A stretch of 64,000 nucleotides of DNA from Halomonas urumqiensis. Lineage in GTDB: Bacteria > Pseudomonadota > Gammaproteobacteria > Pseudomonadales > Halomonadaceae. Made by a program: the position numbers and the translations under genes. Each line of letters starts with the position of its first letter. Positions within the stretch are counted from its first letter, which is position 1. The stretch spans positions 62,001 to 126,000 of the forward strand of contig NZ_PYUD01000004.1 of assembly GCF_003028575.1 (NCBI RefSeq), in the 5' to 3' direction. Of the stretch, positions 18,354 to 28,134 are shown in pieces. A model generated the notes under the pieces. It worked only from the letters and a program-made list of their open reading frames with translations, did not search any database and was not told the origin of the DNA.

Positions 18354-19373
18354 TCAGCCCTGACGCTTGAGCTGTTCCTTGAGCTGCTTGGGTACCTGCT
18401 TGATGATCAGCCGGTCCTGCGCTTCGTCGTATTCGATGCTCGAGCCCAGCAGATGAGAGTCGAAGCTGATGGAAACGCCGCCGGCGCGGCCGGCGAAGCG
18501 GCGGAACTGGTTGAGGGTGCGCTTGTCAGGTGGAATCTCCGGTGACAGGCCGTAGTCGGCCTGGCGGATATGGTCGAAGAACGCCCTGGGTTCGCGTTCG
18601 TCGAGGACTTCCGAGAGCGCTTCGAGCGTGATTGGCTCGCCGCGGCTGGCATGCTCGCTGGCGTAATCGATCAGGGCATCGGTCTTCTCGCGGCTGGCGT
18701 CTTCGGGGAGATCCTCCTTCTCCACATAGTCGCTGAAGGCCTTGAGCAGCGTGCGGGTCTCGCCGCTGGCATCCACCCCTTCGATGGCGCCCAGCAGGGC
18801 GGCGAAGCCTTCCGCGAGCTTCTTTCCGCCACGGTCACGGGTCCAGGACAGGTACTGCTTCGATGCCCCATCGGCTTGCCATTGGCTGATGTTGAGCCTG
18901 GCGGCGAGGCTCATCTGGGCGAGGTTGAGCTGGCGGGCGGGCACTATCCGGTGGGCGTCATCAACACAGAAGCCCTCACGATGATGCAGCAGTGCCAGGC
19001 TCAGGTAGCGGGTATCACCGAACTGATAGTCGAGAAACAGCAGGTCACCGGACAGCGACAGATGCTCCGCGACCAGTTTGGCCACGCGCTCCGCCCATTG
19101 ACGGGTCACCAGGCTGAAGTCGCTGTTGCCTTCGAGGTAGTCGCGAAGTTCCGCAGGCAACGCTGAGCTTTCAGCGTCGTCACCTGGCCCGGCGAAATGC
19201 CCCCATGACTTGTTCTTGGCATGAAAGGCCTTGTTCACGCCCTCGAGCAGCGCATCCAGATGCTCCGATGGGGTGAGTTCGGTGCTACTGGGTACCACAC
19301 CGCCGGAGGCATCGTCAGAGCCCGTGTCAGCAGGATGGACGATGCGATGAATGATGCTGTGGTGTATCGGCAT
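18354..19373 (-). CDS. yejK: Nucleoid-associated protein YejK/NdpA
   Basis: A 339-residue protein of the NdpA (37-kDa nucleoid-associated) family, with characteristic segments FLDYQFGDTRYLSLALLHHREGFCV, LNLAQMSLAARLNI and FRRFAGRAGGVSISFDSHLLGS. Members bind DNA in the nucleoid; their function is poorly defined, and phage-protein and topoisomerase interactions have been suggested. The start (MPIHHSIIHRIV) has GGGAG at 7 bp. It stands alone on the minus strand, convergent with hpsP, and marks the right border of the sulfonate island. Confidence 0.88.
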   Translation of the reverse strand: MPIHHSIIHRIVHPADTGSDDASGGVVPSSTELTPSEHLDALLEGVNKAFHAKNKSWGHFAGPGDDAESSALPAELRDYLEGNSDFSLVTRQWAERVAKLVAEHLSLSGDLLFLDYQFGDTRYLSLALLHHREGFCVDDAHRIVPARQLNLAQMSLAARLNISQWQADGASKQYLSWTRDRGGKKLAEGFAALLGAIEGVDASGETRTLLKAFSDYVEKEDLPEDASREKTDALIDYASEHASRGEPITLEALSEVLDEREPRAFFDHIRQADYGLSPEIPPDKRTLNQFRRFAGRAGGVSISFDSHLLGSSIEYDEAQDRLIIKQVPKQLKEQLKRQG

Positions 19374-19418
19374 GGTGGCTCCCGCGCGACGATCAAGAGG
19401 AGGGCGATGATACGTGCC

Positions 19419-20225
19419 TTACGGCCTGAGTCGATACCCGCTCCTGAAGATCCAGGCGATCGTGGTAAGAGCCACGCACAGGAACAACAGGATCATGCCA
19501 AGGCTCAACCACACGCTGACATCGCCGATGCCGTAGAAGCTCCAGCGGAAACCGCTGACCAGGTAGACCACGGGGTTTGCCAGCGTCACCGCCTGCCAGA
19601 AGGGCGGCAGCATGTCGATGGAGTAGAACGTGCCACCCAGGAAAGTCAGTGGGGTGATCACCAGCAGCGGGACCAGCTGCAGTTTCTCGAAGCCATCGGC
19701 CCAGATGCCGATGATGAAGCCGAGCAGGCTGAAGGTGACAGCGGTGAGCAGCAGGAACACCAGCATCATCAGTGGATGGGCGATCGAGAAGGGCACGAAC
19801 AGCCGGGCGGTGGCCAGCACGATGAGCCCAAGGATCACCGACTTGGTGGCCGCTGCACCGACGTACCCCAGCACGATCTCGATGTAGGACATCGGCGCCG
19901 AGAGGATTTCGTAGATGGAGCCCGAAAAGCGCGGGAAGAAGATCCCGAAAGAGGCGTTGGAGACGCTCTGCGTCAAGAGCATCAGCATGATCAACCCGGG
20001 CACGATGAAGGCGCCGTAGCTGACGCCATTCACTTCGCTGATACGGGTGCCGATGGCAGCGCCGAAGACCACGAAGTACAGCGAGGTGGAGATCACCGGC
20101 GAGACGATGCTTTGCAGCACTGTGCGCAAGCTGCGAGCCATCTCGGCACGGTAGAGTGTCTTCACGGATTCCAGGTTCATGTGACGCGCGTTGCGCAATG
20201 CCGACTTGCTCTCTTGCAGGTTCAC
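19419..20225 (-). CDS. ABC-2 type transporter permease (YadH-like)
   Basis: A 268-residue inner-membrane protein with six predicted helices and the ABC-2 signature region ([37 protein letters not shown]). It pairs with the ATPase whose stop it overlaps: the GTG start at 20225 uses the GTGA junction and has AAGGAG 6 bp upstream. The pair resembles E. coli YadGH, an exporter of unknown substrate. Daunorubicin- or polysaccharide-type exporters share this fold, so substrate is not assigned. Confidence 0.86.
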   Translation of the reverse strand: MNLQESKSALRNARHMNLESVKTLYRAEMARSLRTVLQSIVSPVISTSLYFVVFGAAIGTRISEVNGVSYGAFIVPGLIMLMLLTQSVSNASFGIFFPRFSGSIYEILSAPMSYIEIVLGYVGAAATKSVILGLIVLATARLFVPFSIAHPLMMLVFLLLTAVTFSLLGFIIGIWADGFEKLQLVPLLVITPLTFLGGTFYSIDMLPPFWQAVTLANPVVYLVSGFRWSFYGIGDVSVWLSLGMILLFLCVALTTIAWIFRSGYRLRP

Positions 20226-21175
20226 TGTCGCTCCTTGACCAGGCTGACGAAGATTTCCTCGAGCGAGCTCTGGCGAGTATGCAGGTCCTTGAAATGGATG
20301 CCGGCGGCTTCCAGATCGGCGAGTAGCCCGGCAATGTTGGCCGTGTCGTCGTCTTCGTCGGCATCGGTGCGGCTGGCATCGTAGCGATAGACGAGGGCAT
20401 GGCCGTCGTCGGCAAGCGCCAGGTCATGGTGCGCGAGCGTGTCGGGGACGTCGCTCAGCGGCGAATGCAGGTGCAGGGTCAGTTCCTTGCGGCCAAGCTT
20501 GCGCATCAAGGCGCGCTTTTCTTCCACCAGCACCAGTTCGCCGCGTCGGATCACCCCGATGCGGTCGGCCATCTCTTCCGCTTCCTCGATATAGTGGGTG
20601 GTGAGGATGATGGTCACCCCGCTGTTGCGCAATTCGCGCACCACTTCCCACATGTCACGGCGCAGTTCGACGTCGACCCCGGCGGTGGGTTCGTCGAGAA
20701 ACAGGATCTCGGGCTCATGGGCCAGGGCCTTGGCGATCAGCACGCGGCGCTTCATGCCGCCGGAAAGGGTGATCAGGCGGTTGCGGCGCTTTTCCCACAG
20801 CGACAGCGAACGCAGTACACGCTCGATGTGTGCCGGGTCCTTGGGCTTGCCAAACAGCCCGCGGCTGAAGCTCACGGTGTCCCACACCGTGACGAAGGCC
20901 TCGTTGGTCAACTCCTGGGGCACCAGGCCGATGCGTTCGCGAGCGGCGCGGAAGTCACTGACGTTGTCATGACCATCCACCAGTACGCGGCCGCTGGTCG
21001 GGTTGACCAGCCCGCAGATCACGCTGATCAGGGTGGTCTTGCCCGCGCCATTGGGACCGAGCAGGGCAAAGATTTCACCTCGACGTATATCGAGGCTGAC
21101 ATCCTTGAGTGCCTCGAAGCCCCCGCTGTAGACCTTGCCAAGATGCTCGACGGCAATCACGGCATGTTCACTCAA
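20222..21175 (-). CDS. ABC transporter ATPase (YadG-like)
   Basis: A 317-residue ATPase with Walker A (GPNGAGKTT), signature (LSGGMKRR) and Walker B ([12 protein letters not shown]) motifs, and a C-terminal extension (residues about 225-317) of the type seen in drug and YadG-like exporters. The chosen start is a TTG at 21175, preceded by GGGAG at 8 bp and overlapping the end of the DUF6494 gene; an ATG at 21165 would drop four residues. It is translationally coupled to the permease downstream. Confidence 0.87.
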   Translation of the reverse strand: MSEHAVIAVEHLGKVYSGGFEALKDVSLDIRRGEIFALLGPNGAGKTTLISVICGLVNPTSGRVLVDGHDNVSDFRAARERIGLVPQELTNEAFVTVWDTVSFSRGLFGKPKDPAHIERVLRSLSLWEKRRNRLITLSGGMKRRVLIAKALAHEPEILFLDEPTAGVDVELRRDMWEVVRELRNSGVTIILTTHYIEEAEEMADRIGVIRRGELVLVEEKRALMRKLGRKELTLHLHSPLSDVPDTLAHHDLALADDGHALVYRYDASRTDADEDDDTANIAGLLADLEAAGIHFKDLHTRQSSLEEIFVSLVKERQ

Positions 21176-21374
21176 GGGTGATGTCTCCCGCGAAGTCGAG
21201 CGCGAGGTCGATGCCCTCGACCCTGACGGTCACGGTAGCGGGCAAGGTCTCGTTGCCGGCAAGCGTTCCTTCGTCTCGCGCCTTGTTCACGGCGGCTTCG
21301 ATTTGCTGTTGGGTATTCACGCCGACGGTCTTGAGCAACTTGCGAATGCTGTGCTGGAAGGCTTCGTCATTCAT
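21168..21374 (-). CDS. DUF6494-type small protein
   Basis: A 68-residue acidic protein ([20 protein letters not shown], then an amphipathic helix and a short beta-rich tail). I recall similar short proteins in proteobacteria under DUF6494; function is unknown. AAGGAG precedes the ATG, and the 3' end overlaps the ABC ATPase start by 8 bp, so it is very probably the first gene of that operon. Confidence 0.65.
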   Translation of the reverse strand: MNDEAFQHSIRKLLKTVGVNTQQQIEAAVNKARDEGTLAGNETLPATVTVRVEGIDLALDFAGDITLE

Positions 21375-21472
21375 GATGGGCTCCTTGGGTATCGATCAGC
21401 GTCACCATCCTATCGCGACTCGGCGCTGGTGACAGGCGTCTGTACAAAAGCTATGCAGTTCGCGTCTCCAAG

Positions 21473-21503
21473 AAAAAGCCGCGCATGATGTTCATGCACG
21501 GCT
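21473..21503 (-). terminator. Intrinsic terminator of the parvulin gene
   Basis: On the minus strand, a 12 bp stem (AGCCGTGCATGA / TCATGCGCGGCT, one mismatch, 3 nt loop) is followed immediately by a run of five T. It lies 23 bp after the parvulin stop and is the clearest rho-independent terminator in the window. Confidence 0.85.
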
Positions 21504-21525
21504 CCCGGGTGGCGTGGTACCCGGC

Positions 21526-21804
21526 TCAACTGCGGTCAGTGATTTCCAGCAGATGATAGCCGAACTGGGTCTTCACCGGGCCATGAACCTGGTTCAATTC
21601 ACCGGAGAACACCACGTCGTCGAATTCCCGGACCATCTGGCCGGGGCCGAAGCTGCCAAGGTCACCACCTTGCTTGCCGGAGGGGCAGGTGGAGTGTTCG
21701 CGGGCGACCTCGGCGAAATCTCGACCGCCTTCGATCTCGCTCTTGAGTTCCTGACACTTCGCTTCACTGGATACCAGAATGTGACGTGCGCTGGCGCGGG
21801 CCAT
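21526..21804 (-). CDS. Parvulin-type peptidyl-prolyl isomerase (PpiC-like)
   Basis: A 92-residue single-domain parvulin (ARASARHILVSSEAKC, GRDFAEVAREHSTCPSGKQGGDLG, VHGPVKTQFGYHLLEI). It isomerises prolyl peptide bonds in the cytoplasm and lacks a signal peptide. Length matches E. coli PpiC (93). The ATG at 21804 has AGGAGA at 6 bp; an upstream ATG at 21831 adds nine residues not typical of the family. A T-tract terminator follows. Confidence 0.9.
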   Translation of the reverse strand: MARASARHILVSSEAKCQELKSEIEGGRDFAEVAREHSTCPSGKQGGDLGSFGPGQMVREFDDVVFSGELNQVHGPVKTQFGYHLLEITDRS

Positions 21805-21873
21805 GGGAGTCTCCTGTCGGTTGGCATGCACGAATGGGCAAGGATAGCATGGCGTTGCCTTGGTGGGTGGCCG

Positions 21874-22503
21874 TCACGGCAGGGGGATCTCGTTGACTTG
21901 CCTGGGGATGTGGTAGCCGCGCTGCACCGCCGGTCGGCTGGCGATCTCGAGATACCAGCGCTTGACGTTGGGATAGTGGTCAAGGTCGATGCGTTGCCAT
22001 TCGAAGCGCGACGCCCAAGGCCAGATTGCCATGTCGGCGATGCTGTATTCGCCGGCGACATGGAGGTTGTCGGCAAGGCGGTTGTCCAGCACCTGGTAAA
22101 GCCGTTTGGCCTCCCCGTGGAAGCGCTCCTCGGCATAGGGGGCCTTGCCGGCGTTGAACGTGAGAAAATGGTGCGCCTGGCCAAGCATCGGGCCGAACCC
22201 GCCCATCTGCCACATCAGCCATTCCATCACCCGATGACGGTTCTCGCCCTCGCGTGGCAGGAAACGGCCACACTTGTCGGCCAGGTAGATCAGGATCGCG
22301 CCTGATTCCATCAGGTGCATGCCGGTGTCGTGATCGATGATGGCGGGGATCTTGTGGTTGGGGCTGACCTCGACGAACTCGGGTGCGTGCTGTTCCCCCT
22401 GGGTGATATCCATCGCATGGACGCGGTAGGGCAGGCCGAGCTCCTCCAGCATGATGGAGACCTTGCGGCCATTGGGCGTGCTCCAGGTCCAGAAGTCGAT
22501 CAT
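21874..22503 (-). CDS. Glutathione S-transferase (YfcG/nu-class-like)
   Basis: A 209-residue GST with a thioredoxin-like N-terminal domain (WTWSTPNGRKVSIMLEELGLPY, NHKIPAIIDHD, LMESGAILIYLADK) and an all-helical C-terminal domain. The TPNGRKV start region is typical of YfcG/YghU-type disulfide-bond oxidoreductases, which use the Thr-Asn pair to hold GSH. A GAGGGA ribosome binding site precedes the ATG. It lies upstream of the parvulin gene on the same strand with a 69 bp gap. Confidence 0.86.
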   Translation of the reverse strand: MIDFWTWSTPNGRKVSIMLEELGLPYRVHAMDITQGEQHAPEFVEVSPNHKIPAIIDHDTGMHLMESGAILIYLADKCGRFLPREGENRHRVMEWLMWQMGGFGPMLGQAHHFLTFNAGKAPYAEERFHGEAKRLYQVLDNRLADNLHVAGEYSIADMAIWPWASRFEWQRIDLDHYPNVKRWYLEIASRPAVQRGYHIPRQVNEIPLP

Positions 22504-22575
22504 CTAGGGTCCCTCGGTGGGTGGTCATTCGGCGCGAGCCCTGGCACCTCAAGATTGGCTCCTCCAGAATGGCGC

Positions 22576-22923
22576 CTACAGCTGCGGGGCGTCGTAGTCG
22601 AGCGGCTCGTCGGAATACACGCAGACGTTCGCCTCGGCAATGTCGCCATCGGGATCCTCGAGGTGGGTGGCAAAGAACCCGCGAATCTCGCGGCGCTGGC
22701 AGTGCGCTTCGAAGGCTTCGCGGTTGGCCCAGATCTCGTGGAACACGATGGGGAAACTGTCGCCCTGGGCGAAGGGATTTTCGATATGCCGCGTGACGGT
22801 GTAGAGCAGGCAGGCATCCTCACGGTGAGCATTCGGCTCGAGTGCCTGCAAGGCCTTGAAGACGGCGGCTTCCTTGCCGGGCTTGGGCTTGAAACTGGCG
22901 GTACAGTAGATCTTGCGTGACAT
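22576..22923 (-). CDS. Antibiotic biosynthesis monooxygenase (ABM)-fold protein
   Basis: A 115-residue protein with the dimeric alpha/beta barrel pattern (IYCTASFKPKPGKEAAVFKAL, CLLYTVTR, FHEIWANREAFEAHCQ). ABM-fold proteins include YgiN-type quinol monooxygenases; cofactor-free activity on quinols or detoxification is plausible but not shown. The ATG at 22923 has AGGAG at 7 bp, and the frame's long upstream extension is discarded. It is upstream of the GST gene with a 72 bp gap and may be co-transcribed. Confidence 0.75.
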   Translation of the reverse strand: MSRKIYCTASFKPKPGKEAAVFKALQALEPNAHREDACLLYTVTRHIENPFAQGDSFPIVFHEIWANREAFEAHCQRREIRGFFATHLEDPDGDIAEANVCVYSDEPLDYDAPQL

Positions 22924-23053
22924 GCTCGACTCCTGGCGTGTGGTAATGCCAGGGACAATACCATCCGGCGGATCGTCGGCGGTACTCGCCGCTGGTATCC
23001 GTGGCGCGGTTAGCTGATCATGTCCCGCCAATTCCCCGTACCCCGAGTGTTGA

Positions 23054-24286
23054 ATGGGCCAACCGAGACCGACATCGTCGCTGGACCCCGCCCAACGCTT
23101 TGCCCGCCTGACCGAGCTGCTGGCCAAGTGGCAGGCGGTCTGGCGTCCGGCGCCCTTCATGACGCGCACCCCGCCATGGGCGGTGGATGCGCATGATGGC
23201 GTACTCGACGGCCTGTACGCGTCACTGCTGGCACTCTCCGATGAAGACTGTGTGAGGCTTGAAAGTGAGCCGTTCATCGACTCTCCCCTGACGGAGTGGC
23301 TGCCGGTGAGTGAGCTCGCCGAGCTCGTGAGCCTGCCGCGAATGGCTCCCGCCGAGCCCCTGCCGGAGGCGTGGAACGTGCATGTCGGTGGCCGCAAGTG
23401 GCGCCAGATAGAAGCCTTTGTACCCCAGGTGCGGGTGTTGCCCGGACAGTCGCTGGTGGAGTGGTGCGCGGGCAAGGGGCACCTGGCCCGCACACTGGCG
23501 CGCCGACATGGCATCGAAGTCAGCGGCCTGGAGTGGGAGGCGGGGTTGTGCGAATCCGGGCAGGCATTGGCGGCACGGCAGGGCGTGGCGCTCGAGCTGG
23601 TGCCACAGGATGTCATGGCCGACGATGCCGAGCGTTGGCTGGGTCCCGATCGCCATGTGGCGGCGCTGCACGCCTGTGGTGACCTGCACACTCGCCTGCT
23701 GCGGCTTGTCAGCGATCACGGCGGTGCGCTGACCCTGGCGCCATGCTGCTACCAACGCACCGCCGATAAGGTGTATCGCCCGCTTTCGCGGCACGGCCGA
23801 GAGGTTATGGCGGCAAGCGGGCTTGGCCTGTCCCGCGATGACCTGGCGCTTGCCGTGCAGGAGACCGTGACCGCACCGCTCGGGGTGCAGCGTCGACGCG
23901 CACAGGCCAGTGCCTGGCGTCTCGGCTTCGACCTGCTGCAGCGCGACGTGCGCGGCGATGATCGCTACCTGCCGGTGCCAAGCCTTGCCTATGGCAAGTT
24001 GCCGACTCATTTCGCCGATTTCTGCCATTGGGCAGCCCGCCAGAAGGGCCTGGAACTTCCCGGGGAGAAGAATTGGGCGGCCTTCGAGGAAGCCGGCTGG
24101 CGGCGCTTGCACGAGGTCAAGAGGCTTGAGCTCGTCAGGCATCTGTTTCGTCGCCCGCTCGAGGTGTGGCTAGCGCTGGACCGTTTGCGGTTACTCGAGG
24201 AAGCGGGCTTTCACGCCGAGCTTGGCACGTTCTGCGCGCGTGAATTGACACCACGCAACCTGTTGCTGCGCGCCAGCCGGCCATAA
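23054..24286 (+). CDS. SAM-dependent methyltransferase (METTL25-like)
   Basis: A 410-residue protein with a central Rossmann methyltransferase domain: motif I LVEWCAGKGHLARTLARR (about residues 136-153), an acidic loop (SGLEWEAG), a HACGDLHT segment, and LAPCCYQR, a PCCYQ motif seen in a family of proteobacterial and eukaryotic methyltransferases. The N-terminal 120 residues are helical. Substrate is unknown; RNA or protein modification is possible. The start lacks a strong ribosome binding site. The gene is divergent from the ABM gene. Confidence 0.72.
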   Translation: MGQPRPTSSLDPAQRFARLTELLAKWQAVWRPAPFMTRTPPWAVDAHDGVLDGLYASLLALSDEDCVRLESEPFIDSPLTEWLPVSELAELVSLPRMAPAEPLPEAWNVHVGGRKWRQIEAFVPQVRVLPGQSLVEWCAGKGHLARTLARRHGIEVSGLEWEAGLCESGQALAARQGVALELVPQDVMADDAERWLGPDRHVAALHACGDLHTRLLRLVSDHGGALTLAPCCYQRTADKVYRPLSRHGREVMAASGLGLSRDDLALAVQETVTAPLGVQRRRAQASAWRLGFDLLQRDVRGDDRYLPVPSLAYGKLPTHFADFCHWAARQKGLELPGEKNWAAFEEAGWRRLHEVKRLELVRHLFRRPLEVWLALDRLRLLEEAGFHAELGTFCARELTPRNLLLRASRP

Positions 24287-24415
24287 ATTGACAAGGCTCG
24301 ATGGGATAAGGCTCGATGCCTCCCAACGTTGAAAGTCGCCGCGGTGATCCCTGCATGCGTTTGGTTCACAGTTAACGCGTCGGTCTTATTGGCGGGACGA
24401 TCAGAGGGTAATGGA

Positions 24416-26995
24416 ATGCGAGGGTGGTGGGTGGTGGGTAGCGCACTGTTGCTCGTGGGCGTGCTGGTGATCGCCCTGCGACCGCCGGCCGAGCCCGCCA
24501 CGAGCGCGCCGTCACGGGCAGGCGAGCCTGTCAGTTCCGAGGACCTGGAGGGGCGCCGCGGGGCGCTGGTCGACCAGGTGGTGTTCACTCGCGAAGCCGA
24601 CGTGGGGCGTGTCACCGGCTTGATCGAGGCGGGCAGCCACCAGCTGTTCACCCAGGGCATCTCGAGCCCCACGGTGTTCAATCGCCTGCGCGATTCACTG
24701 GCCACTGGCTACGACATCGCCTACGGCACCTATAGCGAGTTGACGCTAAATCCGGCGGGGCCGGAACTGGCCGATGGCACGCTCAACCCCTTCCATGTGC
24801 CGGCCATACGTGAAGCCCTGAACCGCCTGATAGATCGCCGGCATGTCGCCGAGGAGATATTCGGTGGTTTGGCGGTGCCGCGCTTGCTGCCGCTTTCCAC
24901 GGCCTTTCCCGATTACTCGAGGCTTGCCGATGTGGCCCGAGAACTGGAACTTCGCTACGCCTACGACCCGGTTGCCGCGGGGCAGGTGATCCATGACGAG
25001 ATGCTGGCGCTTGGCGCCCGCCGAAGCGATGGGCAGTGGTGGTACGCGGGGGAGTTAGTGCAGATCAAGGTGCTGATCCGCACCGAGGACGAGAGGCGCA
25101 GGGTCGGTGATTACCTGAGTAACCTGCTGGAGGATCAGGGCTTTGCGGTCGAGCGGCGTTATCGCACCGCCGAGGAGGCCTCGCGGTTGTGGATTGCCAC
25201 CGATCCCATGGCCGGCCACTGGCATGTCTACACCGGCAGCTGGATTTCGACGGTGATCATGCGTGATCAGGCCGAAAACTTCAGTTTCTTCTATACCCCT
25301 CGCGGTCGGGCGGAACCGCTGTGGCAGGCCTATCAGCCGACGCCCGAGTTCGATGAACTGGCCGACCGTCTGCAGCGACGCGATTACCGCACTCTGGCCG
25401 AGCGTGAGGCGATGATGGCAAGCGCATTGGCATTGGCGATGCAGGACTCTTCGCGTGTCTGGCTGGTCGATCAGATCAATGCCACTGCCAGGGCGGCCAA
25501 TGTGCAAGTGGCGGTGGACCTGGCCGGTGGGCTGGCAGGCTCCGCGCTGTGGCCCTATACGCTGCGCTACACCGACCGGGTCGGCGGCGAGATGGTGATC
25601 GGCATGCCGGCGCTGCTGGCCGAGCCCTGGAACCCCATCGCCGGCAGCAACTGGGCCTTCGACCGCATGATCACCCGCGCGACCCAGGACCCGGCGGTGA
25701 TGCCCGACCCCTTCACCGGGCTCTATCTGCCGCAGCGATTGATCCATGCGCAGGTCACGGTAGAAGCCGGTGTTCCCGTGACGCGCACCCTGGACTGGTT
25801 GAGTGTCGATACGGCCGAGCGCATCGAGGTACCCGCCGAGGCTTGGCTAGGATGGGACCAGACCGAACGGCGCTTCCTGTCCGCCGGCGAGTTGCATCCC
25901 GATGGCCTCACCACACGCACCCGAGTAAGGGTGCACTACGACGAGGCGCTGTTCGAGCGCCACTGGCATGATGGCACCCGCTTGTCGCTGGCGGATTTCG
26001 TGCTGCCATGGATTGTCGATTTCGAACGCGCCGCTCCCGATAGTGCCTTGTACGATGTCGCTCATTTGCCCACCTTCGAAGCGTTTCAGCGCCACTTCCG
26101 GGGGTGGCGCATCGTCTCGGAAGACCCGCTGATCATCGATATCTACAGCGACCAGATCTACCCCGATGCGGAGTCGATGGTGGCCGCTCGTGCGCCGAAT
26201 CCGATTCCCTGGCATACCCTGTCACTGGGAGTTCTGGCAGAGCAGCGCGGCCAACTGGCGTTTTCCTCCAACAAGGCGGACCGGCTGGGAGCGGACTGGA
26301 TGAGCCTGGTGGCGGGACCCAGCCTTGCGGTGCTCGAGAGCCTGCTGGAGGAAAAGCGCCAGACCCAGGCAATCCCGTATGCTGCGGTACTCGGCCCGTG
26401 GGTGGATGGGCAAGCGGCGAACAGGCGTTTCGAGGCGCTGGCACGCTGGCATGGCGAGCGTGGGCACTTCTGGATCGGCAATGGCCCGTTTGAGCTCGAG
26501 GCCGTTTACCCGGTCGAGGGCAGTGTGGTGTTGAAGCACTTCGCGGATTTTCCCGACCCCGCCGATAAATGGCTGCGTTTCGCAAGCCCCATGGTGCCGG
26601 AGCTCGAGCTGGATGGGCCATTGGTGGTCGAGGTCGCGCCACCGACCGGCCAGAATGGTGCCGCCGTGGAAGCGATGGGCGGTGCCGAAGGCCTGGAAGG
26701 CGCCGAGTTCCGGCTGACGGTGACCTTCGAGGGACAGGCTTATTCCGCCGAGGCAATCGATGCGATCCAGGTGCTGCTGTTCAATGGCCGTGACCAGCTC
26801 ACCCACCGGGGTGAAGCCGAATCCACTGGCGAGGGCAACTGGCGAATCCGGCTCAGCCCCGAGACCCTCACGGCACTCGGGGTCGGTGCCAACAGCCTGG
26901 AACTGGCGGTGACCAGCAAGCATGTGGCCCTGCCAGTCTTCGCCTCACACGTGTTCGCCACCGTGCCACAAGGTGGCGGGGAGCAGCCCCGATGA
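24416..26995 (+). CDS. Oversized peptide-type ABC substrate-binding protein
   Basis: An 859-residue protein with an N-terminal membrane anchor or signal (residues about 5-24), then a family 5 (DppA/OppA) binding-protein body: PFHVPAIREALNRLIDRRHVAEE, LWIATDPMAG, DGTRLSLADFVLPW, GNGPFELEAV. Family members are usually 500-600 residues. The extra length comes from extended lobes and a C-terminal beta-rich domain (about 740-859, LTVTFEGQAYSAEAIDAIQVLLF). The start follows CAGAGGG at 8 bp. It overlaps the next permease gene by 4 bp and heads a five-gene importer. The ligand is unknown; peptides or opine-like compounds are usual for this family. Confidence 0.76.
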   Translation: MRGWWVVGSALLLVGVLVIALRPPAEPATSAPSRAGEPVSSEDLEGRRGALVDQVVFTREADVGRVTGLIEAGSHQLFTQGISSPTVFNRLRDSLATGYDIAYGTYSELTLNPAGPELADGTLNPFHVPAIREALNRLIDRRHVAEEIFGGLAVPRLLPLSTAFPDYSRLADVARELELRYAYDPVAAGQVIHDEMLALGARRSDGQWWYAGELVQIKVLIRTEDERRRVGDYLSNLLEDQGFAVERRYRTAEEASRLWIATDPMAGHWHVYTGSWISTVIMRDQAENFSFFYTPRGRAEPLWQAYQPTPEFDELADRLQRRDYRTLAEREAMMASALALAMQDSSRVWLVDQINATARAANVQVAVDLAGGLAGSALWPYTLRYTDRVGGEMVIGMPALLAEPWNPIAGSNWAFDRMITRATQDPAVMPDPFTGLYLPQRLIHAQVTVEAGVPVTRTLDWLSVDTAERIEVPAEAWLGWDQTERRFLSAGELHPDGLTTRTRVRVHYDEALFERHWHDGTRLSLADFVLPWIVDFERAAPDSALYDVAHLPTFEAFQRHFRGWRIVSEDPLIIDIYSDQIYPDAESMVAARAPNPIPWHTLSLGVLAEQRGQLAFSSNKADRLGADWMSLVAGPSLAVLESLLEEKRQTQAIPYAAVLGPWVDGQAANRRFEALARWHGERGHFWIGNGPFELEAVYPVEGSVVLKHFADFPDPADKWLRFASPMVPELELDGPLVVEVAPPTGQNGAAVEAMGGAEGLEGAEFRLTVTFEGQAYSAEAIDAIQVLLFNGRDQLTHRGEAESTGEGNWRIRLSPETLTALGVGANSLELAVTSKHVALPVFASHVFATVPQGGGEQPR

Positions 26996-28134
26996 CATTG
27001 CCACGTTCAGCGCAGGCCTCTTCTGATGCAAAGGCACGTTCCACGGCGCGGCGCAGTCTGGCCCGTGATCTGCGCCATCTGCTGTTGTTCGCGCTGCGCC
27101 GGCTTGTGGGGTTGCTGTTTACCGTGTTGGTGGGGGTCTACCTGACCATCGTGATCGCCAACATGGGCGGCAAGGTGGATGAGCTCAGGCTGGTGCAGAT
27201 TCGCAGCGACGTCTCGGAAATGGTGCGCGCGGACCCGGCGTTCCAGGACATGCCCGCCGAGGAGCGCAACACGCTGATCGCCCGACAGGTGGGGCTTGAA
27301 GTGGAGCGCTTGCGGCTCGACGAGCCTTTCCTGCTGCGCAGCTTCGATTACCTGCAGCGCGCCATGCGCCTCGACCTGGGGCGTGCCGAGCAGATGCACA
27401 GCGACAGTGGATCGCGCCAGGTGTATGACCTCATCGTCGAGCGCTTGCCCGCGACCCTGCTGCTGTTCGGCAGCGCCAATCTGCTGGTGTTCTTCACGTC
27501 GGTATTCGCCGCACTCTATCTGTCTCGCCGTTACGGGGGCGCCGTTGATCGCAGCATCATTGCGCTGGCCCCCAGTTCGGCCGCTCCCGGCTGGTTCTAC
27601 GGTATTTTCCTGATCCTGTTCTTCGCCTTCCTGGTGCCGCTGTTGCCCGCCGGAGGCATGGTCAGCGTGCCGCCGCCGGAGGGGCGACTCGCCTATGCGG
27701 CAAGTGTGCTGCGCCACATGCTGTTGCCGCTGGCGGCGATGTTCCTGTCGTCGATCTTCATCTCCATCTACTCCTGGCGAACCTTCTTCCTGATTCATTC
27801 AAGCGAGGACTACGTGGAGATGGCCCGCGCCAAGGGGCTGCCCTCGAAACTGATCGAGCGGCGCTATATCCTGCGCCCGACCCTGTCGCCGATCATCACC
27901 AGCTTCCTCTTGATGCTGATCGGTCTGTGGAGCGGGGCGATCATTCTCGAGCAGGTGTTCAACTGGCCGGGGCTTGGTTCACTGCTGTTCCAGGCCATTG
28001 GCCATCGCGATACCCCGGTGATCATCGGTGGCGTGGTGATATTCGCCTACCTGCTGGCGGCCACGGTGTTCTTTCTCGACATCCTCTACGCGTTGCTCGA
28101 CCCACGCGTGCGCATCGAGGGAGGCAAGCAATGA
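26992..28134 (+). CDS. Peptide-type ABC permease (DppB-like)
   Basis: A 380-residue inner-membrane protein with six predicted helices and the permease coupling motif (EMARAKGLPSKLIERRYILRPTL, the EAA loop). Compared with DppB, the segment between helix 1 and helix 2 is enlarged (residues about 55-150) and presumably periplasmic. The ATGA overlap couples it to the binding-protein gene, and a second ATGA overlap couples it to the next permease. Confidence 0.85.
   Translation: MTLPRSAQASSDAKARSTARRSLARDLRHLLLFALRRLVGLLFTVLVGVYLTIVIANMGGKVDELRLVQIRSDVSEMVRADPAFQDMPAEERNTLIARQVGLEVERLRLDEPFLLRSFDYLQRAMRLDLGRAEQMHSDSGSRQVYDLIVERLPATLLLFGSANLLVFFTSVFAALYLSRRYGGAVDRSIIALAPSSAAPGWFYGIFLILFFAFLVPLLPAGGMVSVPPPEGRLAYAASVLRHMLLPLAAMFLSSIFISIYSWRTFFLIHSSEDYVEMARAKGLPSKLIERRYILRPTLSPIITSFLLMLIGLWSGAIILEQVFNWPGLGSLLFQAIGHRDTPVIIGGVVIFAYLLAATVFFLDILYALLDPRVRIEGGKQ

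Noticed and set aside
19221..20384. 387-codon + strand frame across yejK and the ABC-2 permease
   Set aside because: It crosses two real genes and is low-complexity in His, Gln, Asp and Glu.
24293..24318. 11 bp direct repeat AAGGCTCGATG (24293 and 24308) before the ABC binding protein
   Set aside because: Short, two copies only, no link to a promoter or start; reads as chance or minor slippage.
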